In this document: one piece after another, positions 11,578 to 23,500 of the stretch | Position numbering within the stretch: the first letter of the stretch is position 1 | How the letters are laid out: each line of letters opens with the position of its first letter | Assembly: GCA_038030265.1 (NCBI GenBank) | Contig: CM075943.1 | Span: forward strand, 1,674,001 to 1,738,000 | DNA: 64,000 bases | From: Corythucha ciliata | Lineage: Eukaryota > Arthropoda > Insecta > Hemiptera > Tingidae | Direction of reading: 5' to 3' | Notes under the pieces: generated by a model | Told to the model about the DNA's origin: nothing | What the model saw: the letters and a program-made list of their open reading frames with translations, nothing else | Database searches by the model: none | Made by a program: the position numbers and the translations under genes

Positions 11578-11651
11578 TAAAAACTGATTGAAAAAACAAT
11601 ATGTTAAAACAATGTGGAGAGGGTAATTACGAGGGATGAAGACGCAACAAT
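11578..11651. repeat. 75-bp direct repeat, right copy
   Basis: This is the partner of 9637-9711, with only a few differences. It lies upstream, on minus, of the Mag-like gag start, where a 5' LTR end and primer-binding region would be expected. No LTR boundary could be fixed by eye. Confidence 0.75.
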
Positions 11652-13030
11652 GATCGTCTGCCACCGTCTGCCTGGGGCATTTACCCTCAGTGGCTCGCCA
11701 AACTCACGAAATTTGGGGAATTTTGATTAACCGGAAGAACGAAGTCCGTAAAATGGTCTTATGCAACAGGTTTTATGTTGCTGAATACGAAAATGATCGT
11801 CTGTCTGGGTCACTTGCCCTCAGTGACCAGTCAAACTGCTCAGAGGGGAAATAATTAACCGGAAGATCATAGTCCTGAAACTAGCCTCGATTACGATTAC
11901 GAATGTGATCGTCTGCCGCCATCTGCCTGGGGCATTTGCCTCCAGTGATCAGTCAAACTGCACACAGCAAAGATGATAAACCGGAAGATCATAGTCCGGT
12001 ATTAACTGGTCTTATTCGAAAGGTTTAGTGGAGATGATTACGAAAATGATCGTCTGCCATGGGCAATTGCCCACTACGATCAGTCAAACTGCGCAAAGTG
12101 AAATTAACTAACCGGAAGAACATGGTCTTGAAACAGGTCTCATTCAACAGGTTTCATGGACCTCAATACGAAAATGATCGACTGCGGCGTCTGCTTGGGG
12201 CATTTTCCCTTGGCGGGAAGCAATTTCCCTTCGCGCTGTTTGATTGTTCACTGAGGGAAAATGCCCCTGGCAGACGTGGGCAGACGATCATTTTTTTATT
12301 CAGCTACACGAAACCTTTCGACTTCCGGTCAGGTCGGGACTTTCGTTCTTCCGGTTATTAAATATCTCTAGGAGTTTGACTGGCCACCGACAGCAAATGC
12401 TCCAGGCAGACGATCGTATTCGCAATCATCTCAGAAAAAACCTATCGAATAACAGCAGTTTCAGGACTAAGATCTTCCGGTTAATTATTTTTCCTCAGTG
12501 CAGTTTGAAGGCAAATGCGCCAGGCAGACGCCGGCAGGCGATCATATTCGTAATCAGTTCCACAAAACCTTTCCAATGATACTAGTTTGAGGACTATGAT
12601 CTTCCGGTTAGTTATGTTCCCTCCGTGCGATTTGTCTGGTCACTGATGAGGGCAAATGCCCCTGACTGATGCCGACAGACGATTATTTTCGTATACAGCT
12701 ACATAAAAACTGATGCATAAGACCATTTTTCGGACTTCGTTCTTCCGGTTAATTATTAACCCCAATCTAGTGCGTTTGACTGGTGACCGAGGGCAAATGC
12801 CCCAAGAAGGCAGACGACCATATTTGTAATCATCTTCATAAAATCTATCGAATGAGACCAGTTTCAGGATTATGTTCTTCCGTTTAAATTCATGTCCCAA
12901 ATTAAGGACTTTGATTAGCTATAAAAACCTTAGGCCCCAGATACGGCATGGCAGACTCCAGGACTCGTAAATAGGAGTTCGTAAGCCATCATTTTGCACA
13001 CCTTTCGTGACTATGTTCTTCCGGTTGAAT
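11652..13030. repeat. Inverted array of tandem 120-140-bp units (foldback-like)
   Basis: Left-arm units carry AACCGGAAGA(A/T)C near 11732, 11861, 11980 and 12111. Right-arm units carry its reverse complement, G(A/T)TCTTCCGGTTA, near 12343, 12471, 12598, 12739, 12874 and 13014. Each unit also holds GATCGTCTGCC, CTGGGGCATTTGCC, and CAGTCAAACTG or their complements. Orientation flips around 12220-12245. The whole therefore forms a long palindrome whose arms are themselves tandem arrays, like foldback elements. The open frames inside (12059-12361, 12244-12579, 12640-12900) repeat with the unit and are not called as genes. Confidence 0.88.
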
Positions 13031-14500
13031 GGGACTGTCGCCAGCTCTCGAACTACAAGAACAATGGAGAGAGAAAAAAAAAGACAAACTTACAACCATG
13101 AGTGAGTCGATGCACCGTAGATCTAGATGATGCCAGAAGAAAGGCGGTGACGGGGGAATTGACCACCTCACTGTCTTTGTCCCGCGATGCGTTGAATCAA
13201 CTTAGCGAGAGGAAAACTGGGGAATTGACCACACATTTTTCTCGGGCGTTAGAAAAAAGTTTAATAGTTCGTTGGTTTTGTGTAAATTGACGATCGAAAA
13301 GATTGTCTTATTTTTGTTCTCGACGCGTCCAAATTTGATGTTCTTGACTGTCTGATGAAAGTGGGACAATCGGTCACACTTCACTTCAAATTAGGTTTCC
13401 GAAAATGGTGAGACAAATGGTCGTAGGTACCTCATAAAACGCAAGAAAATTGTTGGGACAACTGGTCACACTCGTTAAAGCACGCGTTTTTTGATTTTTT
13501 TGGAAAACGGTGGGATAAATGATTTCGCCGTAAATGATGCCGGAATGATACATTCCGAAAACTACGGAATTTTGCTCCAGAATGATACTTTTCTCTACAA
13601 AATGACCATGTCTTGCAAGAAAATCAGTGGGGAAACTGTGATTTATCGCGAAACCGACATTTCGTCCCTGAGATCCAGAACTTGACGGTTCACAAGAATA
13701 AAATCAGAATCTACACCTAATAATTTGGTTTGTTTAACTGTACAATGTGCATAAATCGCCATAAAATTGCGACTTTGGTTCTCTAACTGATGATTTCAAC
13801 CCTAAAAATCACGCACGAGCAAACCTAGCCTCAGCAACTAAATGATTCGACCTCGAAGTTTGAAATTCTCCGCCTTGAATCATAATCTGCCAATTTTACC
13901 GCCGAGTAAACTTGTTTTTGGGTTAAAAACAGGTATAGTTTTACCTCTAAAACAGGTCATTTGACAAAGAATCATTTTTAATTTGGCAATTCAGATTACA
14001 AAACTTACTGGTTGCCCGCAAAACGGTGAGTAACTGCCCTCCCCCCAACCCAGCACAGCTAGCCTGTACGCCATACAAAAACCCATTTCCAATCTGGAAC
14101 TCTCAATATGGGCAAAAAACCGACAAAAATAGCCAAAAAACTAACAAGCGGTGAATTTGACCCTCTTAACTTATTCTTGAAGTCCGCAACTAAGCGTTAC
14201 CCACCCGGGGGTTGTAGATGCGTCGTGCGGGCCATTGCATAGTCCTACGAGCAAGTCGGAAAATAAGAGTGTAGCACCCGCGAGCGGGAAACGGCCAATG
14301 TGGCCTCAAGCTATAGACTTTTTAGCCCCCAAAAAACTCGTAATTTTGAATCAATAAAATGAATATAATGTATGTATACCGGACGCTTCTTACCTTTGAA
14401 TCAACAAACGGTCGGAAACTGTCAATTCAATCAACAAATTGGCGACGTGGCGTGGAAACTGACAAAACTCACTAATTTACCTCCAATTTTCTTTTACTGT
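13031..14500. other. Non-coding interval with a weak degenerate repeat
   Basis: From about 13150 to 13560 a phrase close to GTGGGACAAxTGGTCACAC recurs several times with strong divergence, and GGGGAATTGACCAC occurs twice 61 bp apart. The rest, up to the carboxypeptidase 3' end, shows no gene, RNA or terminal repeat that I can support. Confidence 0.4.
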
Positions 14501-14504
14501 TATT

Positions 14505-14519
14505 TTTATTTTGTTTATT
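14505..14519 (-). terminator. PolyA signals of the carboxypeptidase gene
   Basis: Two AATAAA hexamers in minus orientation lie at 14519-14514 and 14510-14505, about 59 and 68 nt past the stop codon at 14578. They are the nearest plausible cleavage/polyadenylation signals for the gene. Confidence 0.6.
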
Positions 14520-14577
14520 TATCACTGCATCCACAGTATACCTTAACAAAGATTGGAAACAGTCTCTATAATCACCT

Positions 14578-17500
14578 TCATCGTGGGAGGTTAATCGACA
14601 AATCTGCTACGATGTAAGAGACCGCCGTCCATAGGGCAAGACACCTGTCAAAAGAAACAAATCAAAGTAGCGGAAGTGTTAAGGAAAGAAAATTCCACAA
14701 TTAATTTACCTATCCATGGCGGCCGTATCTTGCACTGTCATCGTATCCCCATCCGAGTGATGAAACCAGAAATACCTCTCGTTATCGTTTCTCAGGGCAG
14801 CCAACGGGACTTTGGTTTGATCCCAAACTTCTATGTCTGAACCAGGGGACGCTTGTTTTTCGATAATTGTCGCGTTGATCGATTTTAAAAGGCTGTAACG
14901 CGCAGCTTGTTTATTTAAAGTCTTATTTTAGGGCTTCTGAGTTTACCTTAGGATTTTTTTAACGATGCATCGTGCCTTTTTGGTTCCTTGCATGTACAGG
15001 CCAGTAGGATTGAAGGTTCCATCGTCGCTCTCCATTGCCAAGATAATGTTGGCATCGTCATGAGTCTTTTGGTATTCGTATGCTCCATAATATCCTTGCT
15101 CTTCCGCGGTCCAGAGAACAGCTCTGCGGTAAAAGTCCAAGATCAATATTCCAAGCCGGTTCAACGTCAATATCCCACGGCGTACGCCGTTTTATATACC
15201 TGACACTTCGTTTTGGTATCAAGCCAAGTTTTTTCATTACGACCAGGGTGTACCACGATATGAAAGCACCACCGCCATCATCCATGGCTCCTTGGCCCAC
15301 GTCCCAACTGTCCAAGTGCCCCGAAACAAGAACATACTCATTCGGACGTGTCTTGCCCGTCACTTCGGCGATTGTGTTTCTCGATATCGCCGTGTCGAGT
15401 GACCTAGCTTCCATTTTCAAATTGATTCTTATGGGCCAACCACGTTGATGCATTCGCATCAACATTTCAGTGTCTTCAATAGTGATACAAGCTGTGGGTA
15501 TTTTCGTTATGTTGGTTTCGTAGTCCATCCATCCTGTGTGTGGGCTATTGATTGAAAAGGATCCGACGCTTTTAACAAGAGCGGCGAGGCCTCCGACTTC
15601 GGCAACACGAGCTGCGGATTGTGACCGGTATTTCACGGTTGCACTGTAGCCTTTCCATTCTTCGTCTATAACGACTATTTTATTGCGAGCCTGAAAATGA
15701 GACAACATCACCAATGGCAGATCACTTTCAGTGTGACAGTGGGTGGGGGGGTGGGGTCCTCATACCTCGTCGGCACGTGATTTTAATTCGTCGAAGTTAC
15801 GAACAACAATGACCTCTGCTGTAATTCCTTCTGGGGGCGTGCCTATACTTCCACCCAATCCGAGCATGTTCAATTTTTGCTTTCGTGGTGCCAGAAGTGT
15901 TGCGGACTCGTTTCCCCTTTTTTTGATAACAAAAAAAAACAAAAACACATCAAGTTTACAACTTGCCACCAGCGGAAAGAGTCTGAAAAACCAGTTTTAG
16001 CTCGATACTTTCTCGAATATTTGAAATATCGTTTTGTTACCGGACTGGAGTGGTGTAAATTTTGACGAAAGGAGAATTCGATGGGGTAACCCCAAAGGTA
16101 AAAATAATCCCTGAGAACGCTGGACACGAAAAAGTAATTCAGGAGGGAGGAGGGATGGAGAAAATAGAATGGAATGCTCTGACAGCTCCCATCACATCAT
16201 ATTCTCCTGATACAGAAGACCGAAAACCACCTCAAGACACGAGAAAAAGGGATACAGTATTCATTTTTGAACGGTTTTGGTCCCACATTGACTAGGAGGG
16301 GGGTTGATATATGCGTTCTCCCCTTTGTTGGGTGGGGAGGGGGGAATGGGCCTTGAAGGTATACCTTGAATAGTCGAGGAAGCAATGAAATGATCTTAAG
16401 CAAGCTTAAGTGGAAATGACGGGATAAGAATTACAATGTTGCGTTCATGCAATTCTGGTATAAATATACATATACCAGGGGCGTAGCTAGCCCGTGGCTA
16501 GGGCTTGCCTAGGGGCTGCTAGCAGCTTGGTGGCCAGAAGATGTCAGATGCACCAGACACCCCAGCAAGAGAACTGGTAGTGCGTCCACTCAGATATAGG
16601 CGTTATAAATTGTCAAATTATTCCCGAATTTTCATAAAAATGGTCAGAATCCGTCAAAAACCAACATTTCCGATGTAACAATATCCTTGTATGTAGCCTT
16701 CTTTATTAAGGATTTTCTGTCCAAAAACTGACAATGTTTCCCCCAAGAATATTGATACTTGAGGAAGGGATTAGCCCTCCAATACAGGATGTCCGACCTT
16801 GCTTGAGAGACGTTAAAAACTGACATTTTTTGACCCAAAACTGAATATTTTACTCTGAAACTGAATATTTCATTCTGAAACAGACAAATTTCACGCAAAA
16901 GCCGAACATTTACCCCAAAACTGACATTTTTTACAACAAAACTGGTGTTTTTACCCCCAAAACTCACGTTAAGCACTAAAACTGACGATTTTACCGTAAA
17001 ACTGGTTATGTTATTCCAAAACTGGCGACTCTGTCTTGAAAACTCTGACGATTTCAACACAAAACTGACGACTTTACCGCAATACTGACGATTTGTTCCC
17101 ATATAAAACGAAATTACTCCAAAACAGACGATTTCACGCCAAAGCTGAGTGTTACCCCAAAAGTAGATATGTCACTACAAAACTGGCTATTGTACCCCAC
17201 GACATTTGGCGAGTTTACCTGAAAAATGAATATTTTACCCCAAAACTCTTTATTTTACCACTAAACTGTCGATTTTTAACCAGAAAATTGGAGATTTTAC
17301 TCCAATACTGACGATTTCACTCCAAATCTGAAGTGTTCTTCCGATGGTTTCACTACAAAATCTGGCCATATTACCTAAAACTGTCTGTTTTAACCCCAAA
17401 ACTAACGATTTCATCCAATAAATTTATGTTATGCCCCTTAACTAACAATTTCACTCTAAAACTGGTGGCATTGCCCCAAAACTGGATATATTACTCCAAA

Positions 17501-20500
17501 ACTGACAGTTTCACACTATTCGTAACTTTCATAAATACACCAGCCGGTCGGTGGTGAAACGACCTCGAAGACGACGAAGATTCTGATTCGGATTCTGATT
17601 CTCACTACCACAATAAACAAAACAAAGCAAGTGACACCAGTCAGATGTTATCCCACGACTGACGTTTTCCCCGGATGATTTTACGCTGAAACTATTACGA
17701 CTCTTCCTTGAAAAGTCTGACCATTTTTAACACAAAACTGACAATTTCACCACAATACCGACGATTTGTTCCCATATAAGTACGGTGACCAGAGGTCCGT
17801 CTTTTGGAAGGACGGTACTTCTTTTCAGCTCATGGTGCTTTGGTCCTTTGCTTTTCTCGAAAGGACCCTAAAAGGTGCTTCTTTTCAAAACAGGGTCCTT
17901 CCTAGGAGCCTGAAGGACCTCGTGAAGAAAGATAGATTGTCTCGAAATAGTAATAGTCCGGGAGCCGCCCACCGTATGAAAAATAAGGGTTATTTGATCG
18001 TGTCTGGCTTCTTGCACAGGACGTTTTTGATGATCCAGAAGATCGCCAGACATCTTCTGCGGGACAGGGGCCCACACCAGAGCTACCTGTAGGCGAACAC
18101 CCCTTTGGGCCTCTCCTACACCGTTTTGGATCCTCTGAAGCCAATTTCGTCGCCAAGCTCCTTCGAAGGCAAATTTTGTGTTTTGGCTCCTTCAAATGCC
18201 TATTTCGTGTTATTGATCCTTCAAAAGCCAATTTCGTGTTTCGGATCCTCAGGAAGCCAATCATGTGTTTTGACTCCTCCAAATGCCAATTTCGTAATTC
18301 GGCTCCTACAAAAGCAAATTTCGAGTTTTGGCTCCTTCAAAGGTCAATTTGTGTTTTGGCTTCTTCAAATGCCAATTCCGTGTTTTGAATCCTCCGGAAG
18401 CAAATTTCGTGTTTCGGCTCTTTCGAAACCGAATTTTTTGTTTTGGCTCCTCCAAATGCAAATTTCGTGTTTTAGCTCCTTAAAAAGCCAATTTTGAGTT
18501 TTGGCAATTTTGGCAAATGACCATTTTGGTCATGTTCTAATTATAATCAGTGGCAGAATAGTGGAACTATCAATCCCAGCACCCCCTCCCCGTCATAATA
18601 TTTCTTCTTCCTCATTATAAAATTTGGGTCCTTCTTTCGTCTGGGAAAAATCTGGTCACCCTACATATAAGACGAGATTACACCAAAACAGATAAATTCG
18701 CCCTAAAGCGGATGTGATACCCCGAAAGATGTCAGTACAAAGCTGGCGATTTTGCCCCGAAAATTTTACGGTTTCACCTCAAAATTGAACATTTCACCCC
18801 CGAAAATGTTTATTTTCCCATGAAGTAGGTGTAAAAGGAGGACGCAAGGGATAAAGGCAACTATGCTACCGAGCCACCCCCGCCCACAGTTCGCCCGTCT
18901 CGCCTTGCCCCCCAGTTAGCTTCCACCTTGCCCCCAGTTCGCCCTCGCCCGCCACCGTCCGGAGGACACCTTCGCCCCCACCCCCACCCCCTTCCCATGA
19001 AATAAAACAATTTGTCAGTTTAGATGAATTTTATTTATACACAACGGGTTTTTTTCCTAGGACTATCTTCAAAATGTACATTATATGTGCCGTCGTGATA
19101 TACTGTACCGATGTGCTACTTCATTATTACAATAAAAGAACGACATATGGGAAAATAAAAACAATTAATCAGTTCCGTTTTGGAATTTGATGCGAGTGTG
19201 GATTTCAAAAAGAGCTCGACCACGGAGTACTCGCTGTGCACTAAACATATCGTCGTGATAAAAAAGAAATTTCAATACAACAACTACGGCGCGTGAAACA
19301 ACAGAATTCTTCTCAACAAAAACATCGAAGAAATCATTAATATCTACGAATACGTCGACACTTCGGAGTTCAACCCCTTTCTTCACATCCTTCACGTCTC
19401 GATGACCGAAGACCGGATTTTTATGAAAGAAAGTTTTCCACCATTTTAAAAAAATATAAAATAATTACAAATTAACATTAATTTCCCTTTCAGCTTTTTT
19501 TTATAACATCAAATTACTTATATACACCGGAAACGATACACCAGTAACACAGAACGTTAAACCTACGAAACTAACGTTACCAAAATGAACGAGGCGAACG
19601 TTTCTTACGAACGAAAATATAACGGTTATTTCTATGGTTCATAAAAACGTTAGAGCAACTATAGGTGAGGTGTGATTTCACTGTCGGTGATTTTGTCACT
19701 GTGACTACTCCGTCACTGTTGGCTCCGGTGACGACCACATTGAAACAACCTTGGATTACGACCACAGGGTCGTAATCCATTAAAAACTAACATCTTCGTT
19801 CGGAAATTATCTGTTTTAGCCTTCTATTCCTGATTTTCTATCCAAAAACTGACAATTCTATTCAGACTTTTTCTATTATCAGACAATTCGATTTCCCCGG
19901 AAATCGTTACTTGGCATTCAAATATACAGGGTGACCGTCTTTTCATCAACGTCTTGTCTGAGAGACGTAAAAATTAAACATTTTTTAACCAAACAATAAC
20001 GGGTTTTAACTCAAAACTGACGTTTTTTAACAAAAAAAATGAATATTTCACTCTAGTATAACTGAATATTTTACTTCAAAACTGACGTTTCTACGCCAAA
20101 GACGAAGTGTTTACGCCCAAACTAAAAATTTCACAGCACAACTTTTAAAATCCAAGTCATTACCCCCAAAACTGGTGGAGTTCCGCCTAAAAATGGCGGG
20201 TTTAACCCGAAACGGATCAAACACGAATGATCCTAGTTACAATTAACAGACCCCTCAGTACTAAAAACTGCCGATTTTATCCTTCAATTGGCGATTTTAG
20301 TTCAAAAAAACAAAAAACGTACAATTCCTGGACAAAGCTGACGTGCCTCCCACCCTCCAAATTCAGATGCTACCACAAAACTGGCGAATCTAACCTAAAA
20401 CTAAACTTTACCGTTCCATTTCAAAAATTAATATTTTACACCCGAAACGACAATTTCCCCTCAAAATTAGATAATTTACTCCAAAACTGACAATGTCACA

Positions 20501-23500
20501 CTTTAACTTAAGTTTTACGCAAAACGGGTGATTTTAGGCAATTCTGCCTTGAAAACAGGTGATTTCACAACAAAAAATGACAAATTCATCGCAAATGTGA
20601 TGAGTTTATACTAAAACAGGCAATTTCACGCCAAAGCTGACGTGTTGCCCCATAACTGATGGCGTTAATGCAAAACTGGCCATTTTACCCCAAAACTGAC
20701 TGTTTTAATTCCAAAACTTACGATTTCATCCCAAAAACGTTCCTAAACTGAAGATTTTACCCTGAAACTTACGGTTCCACCCCAAAAATATCACTTTACC
20801 TCAAAACTGAATATTTTACTTCAAAATTGATATTTTACTTTGTTGGGCACAGCTTTTCAGGGCACATAGAGTAAGTTTTACGATTTCAAGGCTGGAATAG
20901 CTATAATTGCCATTTTTAGGGCGCATAAAGTCAGTCTTTCCAGTTATAGGAGCGAACAGTACGTTCGAAGTCAAGGCGAGAACAGCCGGGTTGGCCGTAT
21001 TCGGCGCTCCGAATGGTCTATTTTGCCATTTTCAGGGCAGGAGTCACTTGTTCAGGCATTTTTAGAGCTCGATTCGTCGGATAATCCATTTCTAGAGCTC
21101 GTAAAGTAAATTCGGCAATTTCTAGGGCTCAAATATAGTAATTTTAGCCATTTTAAAGACACAAATCGTCAGTTTTGCCATTTTCAGGGCTCAAATACCT
21201 AGTCCATCAAGCCAAGGCCATGAAGTTTGACCATTCCTGGTGCGCAAATTGTCGATTTTGCCATTTTCAGGGAAGGAATAATCTTTTTAGACATTTCCAG
21301 GACACCTGAAGTCATTTTGGCCGTTTTCAGGGCTTGATTAGTCTGTCAAGCCAAAAGCGCGCATTATGGTTATATTTGGCTCCAGAATGGCCAGTCTGAT
21401 CAATTTTAGCGCACGAATGGTCGATTTAGCTACTTTCGGGCGGTAGACATGATCTTTTTAGGTATTTTCAGAAGTTCACCAGTCGCCACCAATTTTTAGG
21501 GCGCGTGAAGTCCAGTTTTAGCCATATTCAAATTGCGAATCGACAGTTTTGTTTTTTTGGGCGTGACTTTAGTTACTTTAGCCGTTTTTATAGTTTAAAT
21601 AGCTAGTTTTAACTATTTTTAGGCAGTGAAAAGGCTGTCAAACCAGTTTTAGTAGAGCTAACCATAGCATTTCTCTAGCACCTCTCTTGAGCAAGTACTG
21701 AATCCGCGTCTGTCTGCGAAAATGGTATTCTAGGACGCAAAAACGGCGAATTTGGTCTTTGAATTATGTCACCCTTGCGATGTCTGTTTTGTGAGCGACA
21801 AAACCCGTTGAAATTTTTTTTTTTATTATTAGTGAAATCCGTGAAGTTATTTTTTTAGTGAGCGCCGACGAAACACAGTGTGATTATCCTGAAAGATTTG
21901 CACTTTCAGAATACATCTAGGGTTGGGCAACTGCCCCACTAAATCCGCATTTTTGAGTCTAGGGGAGGGCAACTGCCTAGCCCTGCCCCCCTCTGGCTAT
22001 GCCTATGTTCCTAGGTAAATTCGTGCATTGCAGTTTTTGATCCATGACTCACCTTCATGTTTGCATTTGAGGCTGTGGATTCACCGTTCATAGGAGTTTT
22101 CCACGGATAAAGTTAGAAAAAGAATTATAATTTTTTTGTTATAACCGATGCAAACAAAATTGATTTGCGAAATCGTGTCTCTCATTTGCCCTATTAATAG
22201 GCTTTGTTGGGTCTGGGAATGAAATTCACACAGATATACCGGCGAGTCCGGTTACATTAGGCATTTGCTCAAACAAACTGCTACAGGGGGCCTGTCTTGA
22301 AAACGTTCAAAAACACGTGGCTTTGTCAAGCAATACTTGGTAAGCTATTCAGTGTCGTTAATTGTTCGAAGCCTGATCAAGGTTGATATTATTGCAGGCG
22401 CCGCAAAGATTTGGTGTAGAGACGCGGTGATTCAGGATGTGCAGCCCATTAAAGAATGGCTGAAGTACTGCCCGTTCCGAGGATGAAGTGTATGACTTGA
22501 ACTGGTTTCGTTTAAGGTTTTAGTCGTGGAATTAATTGAAGACTGAGCCATTTTCAGAATTGGCAATACGCGGAATTGGCGGTAAGTTCGCACTCCACCG
22601 CACCATTCGCGCGTGAACCGATGGTTTTTTCATTTTTCAGTTCAATAAAAGTTCTAAATATCATGAATTCTTATGGTGAATTTAGAACAACGTTTTTACA
22701 GAGTTTAAAGAACGTTGATATAACGTTCTAAAAACATTATTACAATGTTCGAAGAAAGTCCATACAACGTTCGATGAATGTCAGGTTAATGTTGTAATCC
22801 AAACCTACCATGGTTTGCCAAGTGCGAACTTTAGACTTAATTCGAACGTTCGTTTCAACGTCAAACTGAACGTTAAGTGAACGCTTCAACGTTAGGCTTT
22901 AACGTTTGTTGAACATTCAAGGAACGTTTTCTACGAACGTTCGAGAACGTTAGGTTAACGTTGTAATACAAACCTACCATGGTTTGCCAAGTGCGAACTT
23001 TGGACGTAATTCGAACGTTCGTTTCAACTTGAAACCGAACGTTCAGCGAACGATTTAACGTTAAGGTTAAACGTTTTGCGAACGTTCAAGGAACGTTTTT
23101 GTGCTACTGGGGTATTTTTCATTCGTCAGAAAAGCGACACTTTCTCGAAATTTTTAGAATTTGAAAAATTGGTCGAACGTCAAACTGGCAACAAAATAAA
23201 ATTTTTTCGAACTGACTGCGGCAGCGAATTTGTGAACCATCAGTTTAAGGATCACTTTCAAAAGCAAGGGATAATTCACGAAACCACTGCACCCTGCGTC
23301 CCTCAACAGAACGGACGCGTGGAACGGGAAATGCGGTCAATCGTCGAAAAGGCCAGGTCCATGCTTCATGCAGCCAATTCTCCGGAATATTTATGGGCCG
23401 AAGCGGTCAACATGGCCGTTCATGTCAACAATCGACTGCCCAAAGACGGATTATCCGCTTCACCGTACGCCTTGTGGTCGGGCAAAGAACCATCGTTTGA

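Larger units (their letters stand above)
16476..22007. mobile_element. Array-type element X1 with CAGGGGCGTAGC end
   Basis: The left end reads CAGGGGCGTAGCTAG at 16476. The right end, read inward, is CATAGGCATAGCCAG at 22007, matching at 11 of 15 positions. Between them lie type B arrays (16630-17545, 18672-18830, 19790-20850), a type C array (20860-21700) and a nested hAT-like element (17781-18663). No transposase was found. A clear target duplication was not seen at this pair of ends, so the left end may belong with the other right end at 26283. The C(A/T)GGGGCGTAGCC terminus recurs at 26271-26283 and 45960-45972, supporting a family. Confidence 0.5.

Noticed and set aside
12059..12900. Frames of 86-111 codons inside the inverted array
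   Set aside because: They recur with the repeat unit and are on both strands.
16644..17311. Frames up to 152 codons in the type B array
   Set aside because: Products of a 20-21-bp A/T-rich repeat with no domain or splice context.
18105..18497. 130-codon frame and similar ones at 46288-46792
   Set aside because: They are translations of the 29-bp type D array; the unit lacks stops in several frames and the strings merely repeat.
19165..19440. Minus-strand frame rich in V, D and F
   Set aside because: No family resemblance; the valine/aspartate bias looks like the antisense of simple sequence.
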